From NCBI GenBank assembly GCA_017887885.1, contig JAGHHB010000090.1, forward strand, positions 1-37,889: 37,889 nt of DNA. The letters are read 5' to 3'. This DNA is from Bacilli bacterium. Lineage in GTDB: Bacteria > Bacillota_I > Bacilli_A > RF39 > UBA660. The first letter of the stretch is position 1. Every line of letters starts with the position of its first letter. Below, piece by piece: positions 1 through 9,722 of this stretch. Made by a program: the position numbers and the translations under genes. Below the pieces are notes generated by a model. That model saw nothing but the letters and a program-made list of their open reading frames with translations. It ran no database searches and was not told where the DNA came from.

Positions 1-1
1 G

Positions 2-151
2 ATTAGATATTTTATTCCCAAAAAAACTTTAATAGAAAATTATTCATACCAAGATATTAATAAGATTGCCAACTGGATGAACAACTATCCAAGAAAAAGT
101 TTAAATTATAAAACTCCTTTAGAAGCAATTTTAAAAGAATTTATACTATAA
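2..151 (+). CDS. IS30-family transposase, C-terminal fragment (5' end outside the window)
   Basis: Frame 2 reads IRYFIPKKTLIENYSYQDINKIANWMNNYPRKSLNYKTPLEAILKEFIL*; the RYFIPK...NNYPRK.L.YKTP pattern is typical of the IS30 transposase C-terminus. Confidence 0.8.
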   Translation: MRYFIPKKTLIENYSYQDINKIANWMNNYPRKSLNYKTPLEAILKEFIL

Positions 152-161
152 CATTAAAAAA

Positions 162-192
162 CAGCTATTTCAATTTATAGCTGCCTTTTTTT
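162..192 (+). terminator. Rho-independent terminator after the transposase
   Basis: Perfect 7-bp stem cagctat/atagctg (162-168 / 177-183) followed by ccttttttt. Confidence 0.75.
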
Positions 193-199
193 AATTGAT

Positions 200-1522
200 T
201 TATCTATTTCTCTTTTCCCCATTGACCGCTGAATCATCTATCAGGCTATAATTTTTCATCAAATATTCTGCAATAAAAGTAATAGTTTTTTCTTCGTTAG
301 AAAAACGTTCATCAGAAAGTGGCAGAGAAAAAGCAGTACTCCAATAGCCACTTTTGATAAGTAAACTATTATAATAAGATAATGTTATATATGTATCTTT
401 ATTTTTATATATTGCTATTGAATTATCTGGGAGTATTTTGCCATACGGAATATATTCTCCATCTAAAATAAGTTCTAATAATGAATAATAACCTGTTTTA
501 TGATCTAAATTTGCAAATATTATACCATTATTATCATAATAAAAGTTACTTATAAAAATCTTATCTATTATTATTTTATATTTTTGGGCAAATATATTAT
601 GATTATCTCTAATATTGTCAATTAATTCTTTAATTAACTTATCTTTATTTTTTTTAGCTATTTCTAGTTTTAAAATTTTTGGTTGTATTTCCAAAAAAGA
701 TTTCATATTTTGGTAAATATCATCAAATGTCGAAGTCAAAAAATATCTTTCTAAATAAGAAATTAATATATCTTTATCTTCGTTATCTAATGGTCCAGAT
801 GTTATTTCTCTTCGTAAAGATTCAAAATTCAAAATACTAATTTCATTTTCTTCAAAAAGATGATCAACTTCCCTTTTTAATTCCATTAAATTTTGCTTAT
901 ATTGTTCTTCTGTTAGGTCATATCCTGCAAGCATGAACTTTGTATTTTCCGATAAACTTTCTATTATTCTCTTAAATAAGTTATAATAATAATAGTTTGT
1001 ATATTGATATAAAACATCATCTATATCAGCTTGCACTTTTTTTTCGTATTTTTCCTTTATCACTTTGCATTGCTTGGTAAATTCGTCACTATTACAATTA
1101 TAATTAATTTTTTGTCGATTTAGAAAGAAATTTGGTATCTTTGTAGATATAAGATATTTTTTATATACTTTTGTAAGTTCAGCTAAAAAGTCATCAAATG
1201 TCGTATTTAAAGTAGCTTTTTCTAAAAATTCCTCACACATTTTAGAAACTTCATAACCAAGACCAAAATAATCATTACCATTATTATAATATGCTTTTAT
1301 ACCACTAAACTTGGCCTTTATTTCTTCTTGAGTAGTTTTGCCTAAATTATCTGAAAGAACTTCATAGGCGGCATTTATTTTTTGCATCTCTTCATTACTA
1401 CCACCATGATCAGGATGATGCTCATTAGCCAATCGTCGATATGCTTTTTTTAATTCTGTTTCCGTAAAATTTGGCTTTAAGCCAAAAAGTTTAAGAGCTT
1501 CATGAAAATTCATACAAACCAT
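200..1522 (-). CDS. J-domain (DnaJ-like) protein with a long uncharacterised C-terminal region
   Basis: N-terminal EALKLFGLKPNFTETELKKAYRRLANEHHPDHGGSNEEMQKINAAYEVL with HPD motif; no Gly/Phe or zinc region seen. An in-frame Met at residue 4 may be the true start. Confidence 0.85.
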   Translation of the reverse strand: MVCMNFHEALKLFGLKPNFTETELKKAYRRLANEHHPDHGGSNEEMQKINAAYEVLSDNLGKTTQEEIKAKFSGIKAYYNNGNDYFGLGYEVSKMCEEFLEKATLNTTFDDFLAELTKVYKKYLISTKIPNFFLNRQKINYNCNSDEFTKQCKVIKEKYEKKVQADIDDVLYQYTNYYYYNLFKRIIESLSENTKFMLAGYDLTEEQYKQNLMELKREVDHLFEENEISILNFESLRREITSGPLDNEDKDILISYLERYFLTSTFDDIYQNMKSFLEIQPKILKLEIAKKNKDKLIKELIDNIRDNHNIFAQKYKIIIDKIFISNFYYDNNGIIFANLDHKTGYYSLLELILDGEYIPYGKILPDNSIAIYKNKDTYITLSYYNSLLIKSGYWSTAFSLPLSDERFSNEEKTITFIAEYLMKNYSLIDDSAVNGEKRNR

Positions 1523-1556
1523 ACACCTTCTTTCTATAAAGAATATACTCTTTTTA

Positions 1557-2897
1557 CTAATTTGTCAAGTATTTATTCTGGGATATTTGAAAAAGTATTT
1601 CACTTAAAATTATATTATTTGTAATATTAAATCCAGCTACTTTATTTTCTATTACCTCTCTTAATAACTCTGACGGTATAACAATTCCAAGATAGGACCT
1701 TGTGCTATTTTCGTTAGTAAAACTGTCTATTTTATTATTTTCTATAAATTTGTGAATAGCATATATTGCTTGATCATACCCATATTTTTCATATGTCTCA
1801 TGAATAGCAGACATAAGAGCATTCCATCCTAATTCAGAAATTACCAATTTCATTTTAGAGGGTGGAAAATTTTCTATGATCATCCTTCTTATATTTTCTC
1901 GGCGTACAAAAAGGTTAAAATTTGTAGTTTTTATATACTCCATAATAATTAAATGTAATTTTTTAGTCCCATAAATATTAGATAATTTATTTATGATATA
2001 AATAAATTTTTCTTTATCACTAGCTGTTATGTCATATTTATGATCTCTACTTGATGGCAAATAATCAAAATGGCAATCCGCAAATATCTCTTCGAAAGTT
2101 AAACTATTTTCTAATGTTTTTAGTATCAATTTACTTATCATGACAAATGAATTGTATAATTCCATTGTTTTTAAGTTATACTTTTTCAAAATAGTATTAT
2201 TAGTAGTTTTAGTTAATAATTTTAGTTCGTTTTGAATGAATTTTATGAAATCTCCAGAAGTTACTAAATTTAGAGTATTAGTTTTTATCTTGTTTTGCAA
2301 ATATACATATAATAGTTTAGCTAAAACATTAATGTAGGAAATTTCTGAATTTATCGTAAAAGCTATATTTTTATATTTTGGAATAAATGGACTAGAGAAG
2401 ATATCAAACTTATAATCTTTTTCACTTAAGTACTTTACGATTTTTAGTGCATCTTCTTGGGTAGATATACAGATAGTCAAGGCATCATTTCTTAATTCTT
2501 TTGTTATTCTAAACTGCATAAGAATATTTTGATGAACTGAAAATTCTATAATTTCAATGATCATTTGATACAGATCTTTGATTGCAATTGGCAAATACAT
2601 CTTAATAGCATTCTTTAAACTTTTATAGAATAATTGGCTATTATTACCATTTCTATTTTCGATAATAAGATAGTATCCATTACTAAATATTTCCAGTTTA
2701 GTATTGTCACGAAGATAATTTTTAATTTTTAATTGAACGGTAATAAGGGCAGTATTTTTTATTCTTTGACAATCTTTTTCATTAAATGAATTTAATTCAT
2801 AGTATATTGTGTCAGAAGAAATAGGAAGACTGGGATTTTGGTAATAAATTTTAGATAGATAATTTAAAAATCTATCCATCTTATCGAGACATGTCAT
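1557..2897 (-). CDS. Hypothetical protein, 446 aa
   Basis: Long ORF whose start overlaps the end of the upstream 53-aa ORF; no family recognised. Confidence 0.7.
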   Translation of the reverse strand: MTCLDKMDRFLNYLSKIYYQNPSLPISSDTIYYELNSFNEKDCQRIKNTALITVQLKIKNYLRDNTKLEIFSNGYYLIIENRNGNNSQLFYKSLKNAIKMYLPIAIKDLYQMIIEIIEFSVHQNILMQFRITKELRNDALTICISTQEDALKIVKYLSEKDYKFDIFSSPFIPKYKNIAFTINSEISYINVLAKLLYVYLQNKIKTNTLNLVTSGDFIKFIQNELKLLTKTTNNTILKKYNLKTMELYNSFVMISKLILKTLENSLTFEEIFADCHFDYLPSSRDHKYDITASDKEKFIYIINKLSNIYGTKKLHLIIMEYIKTTNFNLFVRRENIRRMIIENFPPSKMKLVISELGWNALMSAIHETYEKYGYDQAIYAIHKFIENNKIDSFTNENSTRSYLGIVIPSELLREVIENKVAGFNITNNIILSEILFQISQNKYLTN

Positions 2898-3042
2898 TTT
2901 CTATTTCCTCATTAACTTGGCTTAAATCGATGGTATTATCTAAATCTAATATCATAGTGTTATTATCATCAAAACTATTATCAGATAATTTAATAGGAAT
3001 TTTTCTAATTTTACCATCGATTTTAATCTCCTCTTCCTTCAT
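2881..3042 (-). CDS. Small acidic protein, 53 aa (not in the supplied ORF track)
   Basis: Reads MKEEEIKIDGKIRKIPIKLSDNNFDDNNTMILDLDNTIDLSQVNEEIENDMSR*; GAGGAG RBS just upstream; lies 2 nt after the nifJ stop and overlaps the next gene start. Confidence 0.65.
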   Translation of the reverse strand: MKEEEIKIDGKIRKIPIKLSDNSFDDNNTMILDLDNTIDLSQVNEEIENDMSR

Positions 3043-3044
3043 AT

Positions 3045-6000
3045 CTACTCCTCACTTAATTTCTTATAATAATTATATCGCTCGATAGCCCAATTTTTTT
3101 GATCATTTAAAATATCATCAGCAAATTCTTTATTAACATTCTTTAAACTAGAAAATCTATTTTCGGTCATTAAATATTCTTCATATCTTGAGAAATCAGG
3201 ATCTTTTGAATCAATAATTAACTTTTTTGTATAAGGATTATATCTAAATGTTAGAAAATAACCGCAACTAGTAGCTAAATATGCATTAGACTGTGAATGT
3301 TCCATACCGGTCTTTATTCCGTGTTCGATACATGGACAATAAGCTATTATTAATGATGGTCCTTTATATTCGCTAGCTTCTTTCAAAACCTTTAAGTATT
3401 GTTCTTTGTTATAACCAATATTAGTTGTTGCAACATAAACATGAGGATAACACATAGCTATTCTAGCTAAATCTTTTTTATAGTTATCTTTCCCTTTTGA
3501 AGTGAAAGAGGCTATTGAGCCATAATTTGATGATTTAGATGATTGACCTCCAGTATTTGAATATACTTCGGTATCTAATACTAGAATGTTGATATTTTCG
3601 TTTTTAGAAAGTACATGATCAAGACCGCTATAACCTATATCATAAGCAAAGCCATCACCACCAATTATCCATACTGATTTTGGCAAAATATAATCTTGCA
3701 TATCTAATAAATAAGGATGTTTTTTATAATCAATTTCATTGACAACCTTACTACATATATCATAATCATTCATATTTTCTAACCATTTTTTAAATGTTTT
3801 ATTATTAGGGTATTCTTCCATATATTTTTTAATTTGTGCTCTTTTCAAGTTAATTCCAATTAATATGCCATATCCATATTCAGCATTATCTTCAAATAGC
3901 GAACTTGCCCATGGAATGCTATAAGGCGTACTAGGAGCCGTACCACCATAAATTGATGAACAACCTGTTGCATTGGCAATTATCAAATTATTGGAAAAGA
4001 CTCTTGTCAAATTAGTCAAATAAGGTGTCTCACCACAGCCCGCACAAGCACCAGAATACTCAAATTTTGGATTTTTATAACTAATATTTTTAACTGTTAA
4101 GAGTGGAGAACTATTACTTTCATTGACATTATTTTTTAGTAAATAATCAAAAGGGGATACCTCATTGGTGTTCTTAACCATTTTCAAAGCTTTATTTCCT
4201 CTTTTTCCAGGACATGTTACTGCACATACTCCACATCCTGTGCATTGCTCGTAATTGGCAGCAATAACAAACTCTTTATCTGGAGGCATTAAAGAAGAAA
4301 TACTAGTAATTTTATCATCACCTTTATCTAGTAAAAAGGACCTAATAACACCATGTGGACAAGCAAAAACGCACTGATTACACTGAATACAGTTCTCCGC
4401 TATCCATAAAGGAATGTTTTCAGCGATATTTCTTTTTTCTTTACGCGTTATACCAGGACTAAAAATACCACTTTTTTTGTCAAGAAAACTACTTACTGGC
4501 AATGAATCTCCTTTTAAAAGATTAATAGTTTCATTAAAACTTAAGTCTTTTTTATTTTCATATGTCAAATTAATCCAATCTTCTGAAACAGTTATTTCTT
4601 CTAAAAACGCAAGAGTATTATCTATTATTTTGTTATTGATATCAATAATATTTTGACCTTTAGAAGAAAATCTTTTTTTATTATTTTCTTTCATAATAGC
4701 TATGACTCTGTTTATATCAAGCATATTTATTATCTCAAAAATACATGTTTCAAGACAGGTATTTATTTTATTTTTAAGTCCTAGTTCTCCCGCTAATTTA
4801 TAAGCATCAATTATAAAAAATCTGGCTTTTTTTTGTGCAAGTAAATACTTAACCTTATTAGGAAGGCTTTTTATTAATTGTTCTTCTTTTAAATTAGTAT
4901 TTAAAAGAAATAAGCCACCATTTTTTAGGTTATCTAAAATATCATATTTATATATATAGGTATCTTTAGATACAACAATAAAGTCAGGATTATCAACATA
5001 ATAAGTACTCTTAATTTGAGAATCAGATATTCTAATATGACTTCTTGTGACTCCACCTGATTTTTTAGAATCATACTGAAAATATCCTTGTACATATTTA
5101 GAAGTATAATCGCCTATTATTCTAATCAAATCTTTAGAAGTAGAAACCATACCATCAGAACCGTATCCATATAATAATAATTCATAATTATTATTATCTA
5201 ACTTAAAATGAGGATCAAAATCTAAACTTAAGTTAGTGACATCATCATTAATACCTATCGTAAAATTATTTTTTTTAGCTTCTCTAAGATTATCAAAAAC
5301 AGCTTTAATCATTGCTGGTGTTGTATTTTTACTTGATAATCCATATCTTCCACCAATGATAGTAACATTACTCATCTTAAAGGTATTTACTACTTCTAAA
5401 TATAATGGTTCTCCCGATGATCCTGGCTCTTTAGTTCTATCTAAAACAGCAATATTTTTTACTGTTTTAGGAACACAATTTAATAGATGCTTGCTACTAA
5501 AGGGCCTAAATAAATGAACTTTTATTAAACCAACACGATATCCTTTTGTGTTGAGTACTGAAACAACTTCTTCAATGCAAGAACAAACTGATCCCATTGC
5601 CACAATAACATCCGTAGCATTTGGATCACCATAATAATTAAATAGCGAATAATCTGTTTTAGCAATTTTATTTATTTTATTCATATATGTCTCGACGACA
5701 GTGATTGCATCATCATAGTTTCTATTTCGAACTTCTGTATTTTGGAAATAAATATCATCATTTTGTGCTGTTCCACGTGTATTAGGATTTTTATTATTCA
5801 ATGCTCGCATTCGAAAATCCTTTAAAGCTTCTTTATCGATTAATTTTTCTATTTTGGCTAAATCAATTTCTTGTATTTTATTTATTTCATGACTCGTGCG
5901 AAAGCCATCAAAAAAATGGATAAAAGGAAGTGAGGCCTTGATGCTAGATAAATGCGCAATCATTGATAGATGATAAGCTTCATCAACAGTTGCGGAAGAT

Positions 6001-6419
6001 AACATGCATACTCCTGTTTGTCTTGCAGCATAAACATCTTGATGATCTCCAAAAATACTAAGAGCATGTGTCGATAAGGATCTTGCCGCTACATGTATTA
6101 CGGCTGGAAGCATTTCACCTGCTAATTTATAAAGTGATGGAATCATAAGTAATAATCCCTGACTAGCTGTAAAAGTTGTGCTTAATAATCCGCTTTGAAG
6201 GGCACCATGAACTAATGCAATGGCTCCAGATTCAGATTGCATCTCAATTACCTTAACCTTATTGCCCCAATAATTTATTTCTCCAGTATTAGATAAAACG
6301 TCAATCTTTTCAGCCATAGGAGACGCAGGAGTTATGGGGTAAATACCGCAAACTTCACTAAATTTATAAGCAACTCTAGATACTGCCTCATTTGCATCCA
6401 TTGTTCTATATTTTGGCAT
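3045..6419 (-). CDS. nifJ: Pyruvate:ferredoxin (flavodoxin) oxidoreductase
   Basis: 1124 aa with N-terminal YRTMDANEAVSRVAYKFSEVCGIYPITPASPMAE, two 4Fe-4S motifs (CIQCNQCVFACPHG, CTGCGVCAVTCPG) and TPP-binding GDGFAYDIGYSGLDH. Confidence 0.97.
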   Translation of the reverse strand: MPKYRTMDANEAVSRVAYKFSEVCGIYPITPASPMAEKIDVLSNTGEINYWGNKVKVIEMQSESGAIALVHGALQSGLLSTTFTASQGLLLMIPSLYKLAGEMLPAVIHVAARSLSTHALSIFGDHQDVYAARQTGVCMLSSATVDEAYHLSMIAHLSSIKASLPFIHFFDGFRTSHEINKIQEIDLAKIEKLIDKEALKDFRMRALNNKNPNTRGTAQNDDIYFQNTEVRNRNYDDAITVVETYMNKINKIAKTDYSLFNYYGDPNATDVIVAMGSVCSCIEEVVSVLNTKGYRVGLIKVHLFRPFSSKHLLNCVPKTVKNIAVLDRTKEPGSSGEPLYLEVVNTFKMSNVTIIGGRYGLSSKNTTPAMIKAVFDNLREAKKNNFTIGINDDVTNLSLDFDPHFKLDNNNYELLLYGYGSDGMVSTSKDLIRIIGDYTSKYVQGYFQYDSKKSGGVTRSHIRISDSQIKSTYYVDNPDFIVVSKDTYIYKYDILDNLKNGGLFLLNTNLKEEQLIKSLPNKVKYLLAQKKARFFIIDAYKLAGELGLKNKINTCLETCIFEIINMLDINRVIAIMKENNKKRFSSKGQNIIDINNKIIDNTLAFLEEITVSEDWINLTYENKKDLSFNETINLLKGDSLPVSSFLDKKSGIFSPGITRKEKRNIAENIPLWIAENCIQCNQCVFACPHGVIRSFLLDKGDDKITSISSLMPPDKEFVIAANYEQCTGCGVCAVTCPGKRGNKALKMVKNTNEVSPFDYLLKNNVNESNSSPLLTVKNISYKNPKFEYSGACAGCGETPYLTNLTRVFSNNLIIANATGCSSIYGGTAPSTPYSIPWASSLFEDNAEYGYGILIGINLKRAQIKKYMEEYPNNKTFKKWLENMNDYDICSKVVNEIDYKKHPYLLDMQDYILPKSVWIIGGDGFAYDIGYSGLDHVLSKNENINILVLDTEVYSNTGGQSSKSSNYGSIASFTSKGKDNYKKDLARIAMCYPHVYVATTNIGYNKEQYLKVLKEASEYKGPSLIIAYCPCIEHGIKTGMEHSQSNAYLATSCGYFLTFRYNPYTKKLIIDSKDPDFSRYEEYLMTENRFSSLKNVNKEFADDILNDQKNWAIERYNYYKKLSEE

Positions 6420-6506
6420 TTTATTCCTTCTTTCTATGATTATTTATGCTATAATTTTATCATAAAAAAAATAAAATAACAATAACTTTTGGAAAATATT
6501 AAATTG

Positions 6507-6545
6507 ACAATAAAAAAGAAAAAACTTAACTATTTACAAGTTAAG
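6507..6545 (-). terminator. Rho-independent terminator of the lipoprotein gene
   Basis: Stem cttaac/gttaag (6525-6530 / 6540-6545) overlapping the stop codon; T-rich tract on the minus strand. Confidence 0.6.
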
Positions 6546-7117
6546 CCACGATCAGTATATACTTTCTTTTGGGTTTCTAAATTTTTATCTATATTAAATG
6601 TCGTTAAATCATTATCAGATAGTTTCGATAAGTCATAAGTATATGTTATCTTATAATTGTTGTCATTATCAACATCTGTAGTAGTTGTAAAACCCTCAAT
6701 ATTTGTATATGAACCAAACTTATTGCTGTGTTGATTCTTAATACCAGCGATATCTAAAATACCATCAGTTACTCCGGTTACGACATCATCAAGTGCGTCA
6801 CCAACTACACCATCAATTATACCGTCTTCATCATTATCAGTATCATTAGTAGTTCCATCTGTTCCAGTTCCTACTCCATCGGTATGATTATCATTAGTAG
6901 TTTCATCTGTTCCGTTTTTTGTTTCATCGGTATGTTTGTCATTATATTCATAAATTACCGTCAATTTTTTTATCTCATTATTTTTATGCTCAATCTTATA
7001 TGTTGTTTTTGATGTCAAATTTCCTACCGTATTATCTCCCGTGCATGTCATTGTTTCAGTAGTTCCACATCCAGATAGTATGATTATTACCGCTACAACT
7101 AATAAAGCTCTTTTCAT
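6530..7117 (-). CDS. Lipoprotein with low-complexity Thr/Asp/Gly/Asn insertion; flanks resemble YehR-type lipoproteins
   Basis: Signal peptide and lipobox ILSGC; N-terminal CTGDNTVGNLTSKTTYKIEHKNNEIKKLTVIYEY and C-terminal DLTTFNIDKNLETQKKVYTDRGLTCK flank the acidic insertion. Confidence 0.7.
   Translation of the reverse strand: MKRALLVVAVIIILSGCGTTETMTCTGDNTVGNLTSKTTYKIEHKNNEIKKLTVIYEYNDKHTDETKNGTDETTNDNHTDGVGTGTDGTTNDTDNDEDGIIDGVVGDALDDVVTGVTDGILDIAGIKNQHSNKFGSYTNIEGFTTTTDVDNDNNYKITYTYDLSKLSDNDLTTFNIDKNLETQKKVYTDRGLTCK
6841..6936. repeat. Two-copy 48-bp tandem repeat (16-aa unit)
   Basis: tatcattagtagttccatctgttcc (6841) recurs as tatcattagtagtttcatctgttcc (6889); catcggtatg recurs at 6877 and 6925. 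Protein: KHTDETKNGTDETTND / NHTDGVGTGTDGTTND. Confidence 0.85.
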
Positions 7118-7189
7118 AAAATTTACTCCTTTCCAATTATAGTATTTACCAAAATAATCTATTTATGACGGTATTTTTTACCAAAAAAG

Positions 7190-7252
7190 TATAAAAAAGA
7201 AATTGTAATACAAAATAAAATGTTTTTTTAAATACATAACTTTGTATTACAA
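7190..7252 (-). terminator. Long-stem terminator downstream of asnS
   Basis: Perfect 12-bp inverted repeat ttgtaatacaaa (7203-7214) / tttgtattacaa (7241-7252), followed on the minus strand by a T-rich tract. Confidence 0.6.
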
Positions 7253-7268
7253 CTTCAATATGAAAATT

Positions 7269-8642
7269 TTAATACTCACAACTTCCTGGTGTTCTTGGAT
7301 ATGGAATCACATCTCTAATATTATCGACACCAGTTAAATAAATTAATAATCTTTCAAAGCCCATACCAAAACCAGAATGAACGCAACCACCAAATTTTCT
7401 TAAATTTAGATACCATTCCATTTCTTTTTCATCAATTTTTAATTCTTTGATTCTATTTAGTAATTTTTCATAATTTTCTTCTCTTTGGCTGCCACCCATT
7501 AATTCACCAGCACCAGGTACTTCTAAATCAACAGCTGCAACTGTTTTATTATCTTCATTTTGTTTCATATAAAAGGCCTTGATATCTTTGGGCCAATTTT
7601 TGATAAATACTGGTCCATGAAAATATTCTGTAATATATTTTTCGTGTTCTTTAGCAATATCCTGATCGTATTCAGGAGAAAATTCCCACTTAATATTAGC
7701 TTCTTTTAATATTTTTATAACATCTTTATGATCAATTCTTGTAAATTTGCTAGTTATTAGTTTATTTAGTTTTTCTAATAGTCCTTTTTCAACAAATCTA
7801 TCAAAAAATAACATTTCATCAGGACAGTTATCAAGAACATACTTTATAACAAACTTTAGCATATCTTCCATAATATCCATATCTTGTTCTAGATCACAAA
7901 AAGCTATTTCTGGTTCGATCATCCAAAATTCAGAAGCATGAGTTTTTGTATTAGAGTTTTCGGCACGGAATGTCGGTCCGAAAGTATATGTTTTTTTATA
8001 GGCCATAGCAAAAGTTTCAGCTTCTAGTTGACCTGATACTGTAAGAGCAGTTTGTTTACCAAAAAAATCTTTACTATAATCAATACTATTTTTTTCATTT
8101 ATTTTATTTAGATCAAGAGTAGTAACTTGAAACATTTGACCGGCACCTTCACAATCGCTTGCAGTTATTAAAGGTGCATGAAAATAGATGTACCCACGAT
8201 CTTGAAAATATTTATGAATAGCATATGCTGTTATACTTCTAACTCTGAAAATAGCCGAAAATAGATTAGTACGTGGTCTTAAATATGCAATTTCTCTTAA
8301 AAATTCTCTTGTAGGTCTACCTTTGGCTTGTAATGGGTAATCTTCAGAGCAATCGCCTTCTAAAGTTATTTTTTCTAATTGCAATTCAAATGCTTGTTTT
8401 TCTTTTAATGATTTTATTAATATTCCGGTTACAGTAACAGCTGATCCTAGTCTTAATTTAGTTATTTCATCAAAATTTGGTAGTTTATCATCATAAACAA
8501 CTTGTAAATTTCTAAAAGTAGTGCCATCAGATAGATCTATAAAACCAAAATGAGCCTGACGGCGATGATTTCTAATCCAACCACTTAAAACTACTTTTTT
8601 ATTAATATAATCTTCTTCATATAAATTTTTAATATCTAACAT
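7269..8642 (-). CDS. asnS: Asparaginyl-tRNA synthetase
   Basis: N-terminal OB fold (VVLSGWIRNHRRQAHFGFIDLSDG), class II motifs FRAENSNTKTHASEFWMIEPE and GFGMGFERLLIYLTG, C-terminal RDVIPYPRTPGSCEY. Confidence 0.96.
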   Translation of the reverse strand: MLDIKNLYEEDYINKKVVLSGWIRNHRRQAHFGFIDLSDGTTFRNLQVVYDDKLPNFDEITKLRLGSAVTVTGILIKSLKEKQAFELQLEKITLEGDCSEDYPLQAKGRPTREFLREIAYLRPRTNLFSAIFRVRSITAYAIHKYFQDRGYIYFHAPLITASDCEGAGQMFQVTTLDLNKINEKNSIDYSKDFFGKQTALTVSGQLEAETFAMAYKKTYTFGPTFRAENSNTKTHASEFWMIEPEIAFCDLEQDMDIMEDMLKFVIKYVLDNCPDEMLFFDRFVEKGLLEKLNKLITSKFTRIDHKDVIKILKEANIKWEFSPEYDQDIAKEHEKYITEYFHGPVFIKNWPKDIKAFYMKQNEDNKTVAAVDLEVPGAGELMGGSQREENYEKLLNRIKELKIDEKEMEWYLNLRKFGGCVHSGFGMGFERLLIYLTGVDNIRDVIPYPRTPGSCEY

Positions 8643-8655
8643 TTTATCCCTCTTT

Positions 8656-9009
8656 CTATTTCATCAATCTTTTATTTATTATACTAGCAGATCTCTTTAT
8701 ATCCTTTAGTAGTTTATTATAAAGGTTAGGATAATGTCGCAACTCTAGAATAAAACCAACATCTTCATAAGAGATCCAACCAATAGATGTTTTATTCTCT
8801 TCATTGACAACTGCTATTTCTCTTCCCAACAAATAATCAGTAGTTGTTTCTAATTGTTCGGCTAATTTAACTAGTTTTTCTAAATTAGGAATCCTCGTAC
8901 CGTTTTCATAGCCACAGATAGAAACCTTTGTTACTCCAATTGATGAACCTAATTCTTGTTGTGATAATCCCTTTTCTACTCTTAATTCTCTTATTCTCTT
9001 ACCTATCAT
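8656..9009 (-). CDS. XRE-family HTH transcriptional regulator
   Basis: MIGKRIRELRVEKGLSQQELGSSIGVTKVSICGYENGTRIPNLEKLVKLAEQLETTTDYLLG is a canonical HTH_3 domain. Confidence 0.93.
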   Translation of the reverse strand: MIGKRIRELRVEKGLSQQELGSSIGVTKVSICGYENGTRIPNLEKLVKLAEQLETTTDYLLGREIAVVNEENKTSIGWISYEDVGFILELRHYPNLYNKLLKDIKRSASIINKRLMK

Positions 9010-9090
9010 TATCTTTTTCTCCCTGTTTTATTAGTAGTTATCTCCTTGTTAATAACATTTTATAACAATTTTTAAAAAAAGTATAGCTAA

Positions 9091-9105
9091 TTAACTTTTA
9101 GTTAA
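9091..9105. promoter_or_regulatory. Candidate operator (perfect palindrome) upstream of the XRE gene
   Basis: TTAACT-TTT-AGTTAA in the intergenic region upstream of the XRE start; a minus-strand TATACT -10-like box lies just downstream. Confidence 0.4.
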
Positions 9106-9129
9106 CTCGATTTGTTGGTTCTTTATAAC

Positions 9130-9165
9130 AAAAAAAGAAGCAACTACTTTTGAGCTTCTTTTTTT
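9130..9165 (-). terminator. Terminator of ssb (bidirectional-looking)
   Basis: aaaaaagaagc (9131-9141) / gcttcttttttt (9154-9165) hairpin with A/T tracts on both sides. Confidence 0.75.
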
Positions 9166-9167
9166 AA

Positions 9168-9539
9168 CTATTTTTCTTTTGATTCTTTTTCGTTATCTTT
9201 TGCTCCTCTTTTATTAACCGGACTAGAAGTAAGAAAAGTAACTTTTTCGGCAACTATCTCTGTTTTTCTTTTTTTAGCACCTTCTGGCGATTCTATAATT
9301 CGTGTTTGCAGTCTTCCTTTTACACCGATCATATCTCCTGTCTTACAATATTCTGTAGTGGACTCCGCTACAGCGGTCCATAAAGTGCAGTCTAAAAAAT
9401 CAGTTTCATATTCACCGCTGGCATTTTTATAATTTCTTGGTACTGCCAAAGTTAATGTTGCTACTTTCTTCCCACTCTCTGTCACTCTTATTTCAGGAGA
9501 TCTAGCAATTCTCCCCACTAAAACTATTTGATTAACCAT
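9168..9539 (-). CDS. ssb: Single-stranded DNA-binding protein
   Basis: MVNQIVLVGRIARSPEIRVTESGKKVATLTLAVPRNYKNASGEYETDFLDCTLW is a typical SSB OB fold; start trimmed from 9587 to the ATG preceded by AAAGGAGGT. Confidence 0.93.
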   Translation of the reverse strand: MVNQIVLVGRIARSPEIRVTESGKKVATLTLAVPRNYKNASGEYETDFLDCTLWTAVAESTTEYCKTGDMIGVKGRLQTRIIESPEGAKKRKTEIVAEKVTFLTSSPVNKRGAKDNEKESKEK

Positions 9540-9558
9540 AATACCTCCTTTCGAAGAC

Positions 9559-9587
9559 AATATAGCATATTTATATTTTAGTTTCAA
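9559..9587 (-). promoter_or_regulatory. Sigma-A-type promoter of ssb
   Basis: Minus strand TTGAAA - 17 nt - TATATT with TGn extended -10. Confidence 0.55.
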
Positions 9588-9722
9588 AGAAACAAAATAT
9601 TATTTTTAAAAGTTAGAATATGAAAAAAAAAGACTTTTAATATTATTAAAAATCTCTTTTTAAACATTTTAGTTATTTAAATTATTATTTTAGTATTTTT
9701 TCTATTTGACACTTATTTGACA

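Noticed and set aside
2891-3088. 65-aa plus-strand ORF
   Set aside because: Antisense to the 53-aa minus-strand ORF with a good RBS and to the nifJ end; no plausible RBS or family.
4414-5517. Plus-strand ORFs 4414-4656 and 5236-5517
   Set aside because: Antisense to the clearly conserved nifJ gene; hydrophobic shadow translations.
6841-6936. CRISPR-like repeats
   Set aside because: Two in-frame tandem units with no spacers inside a coding gene; no cas genes in the window.
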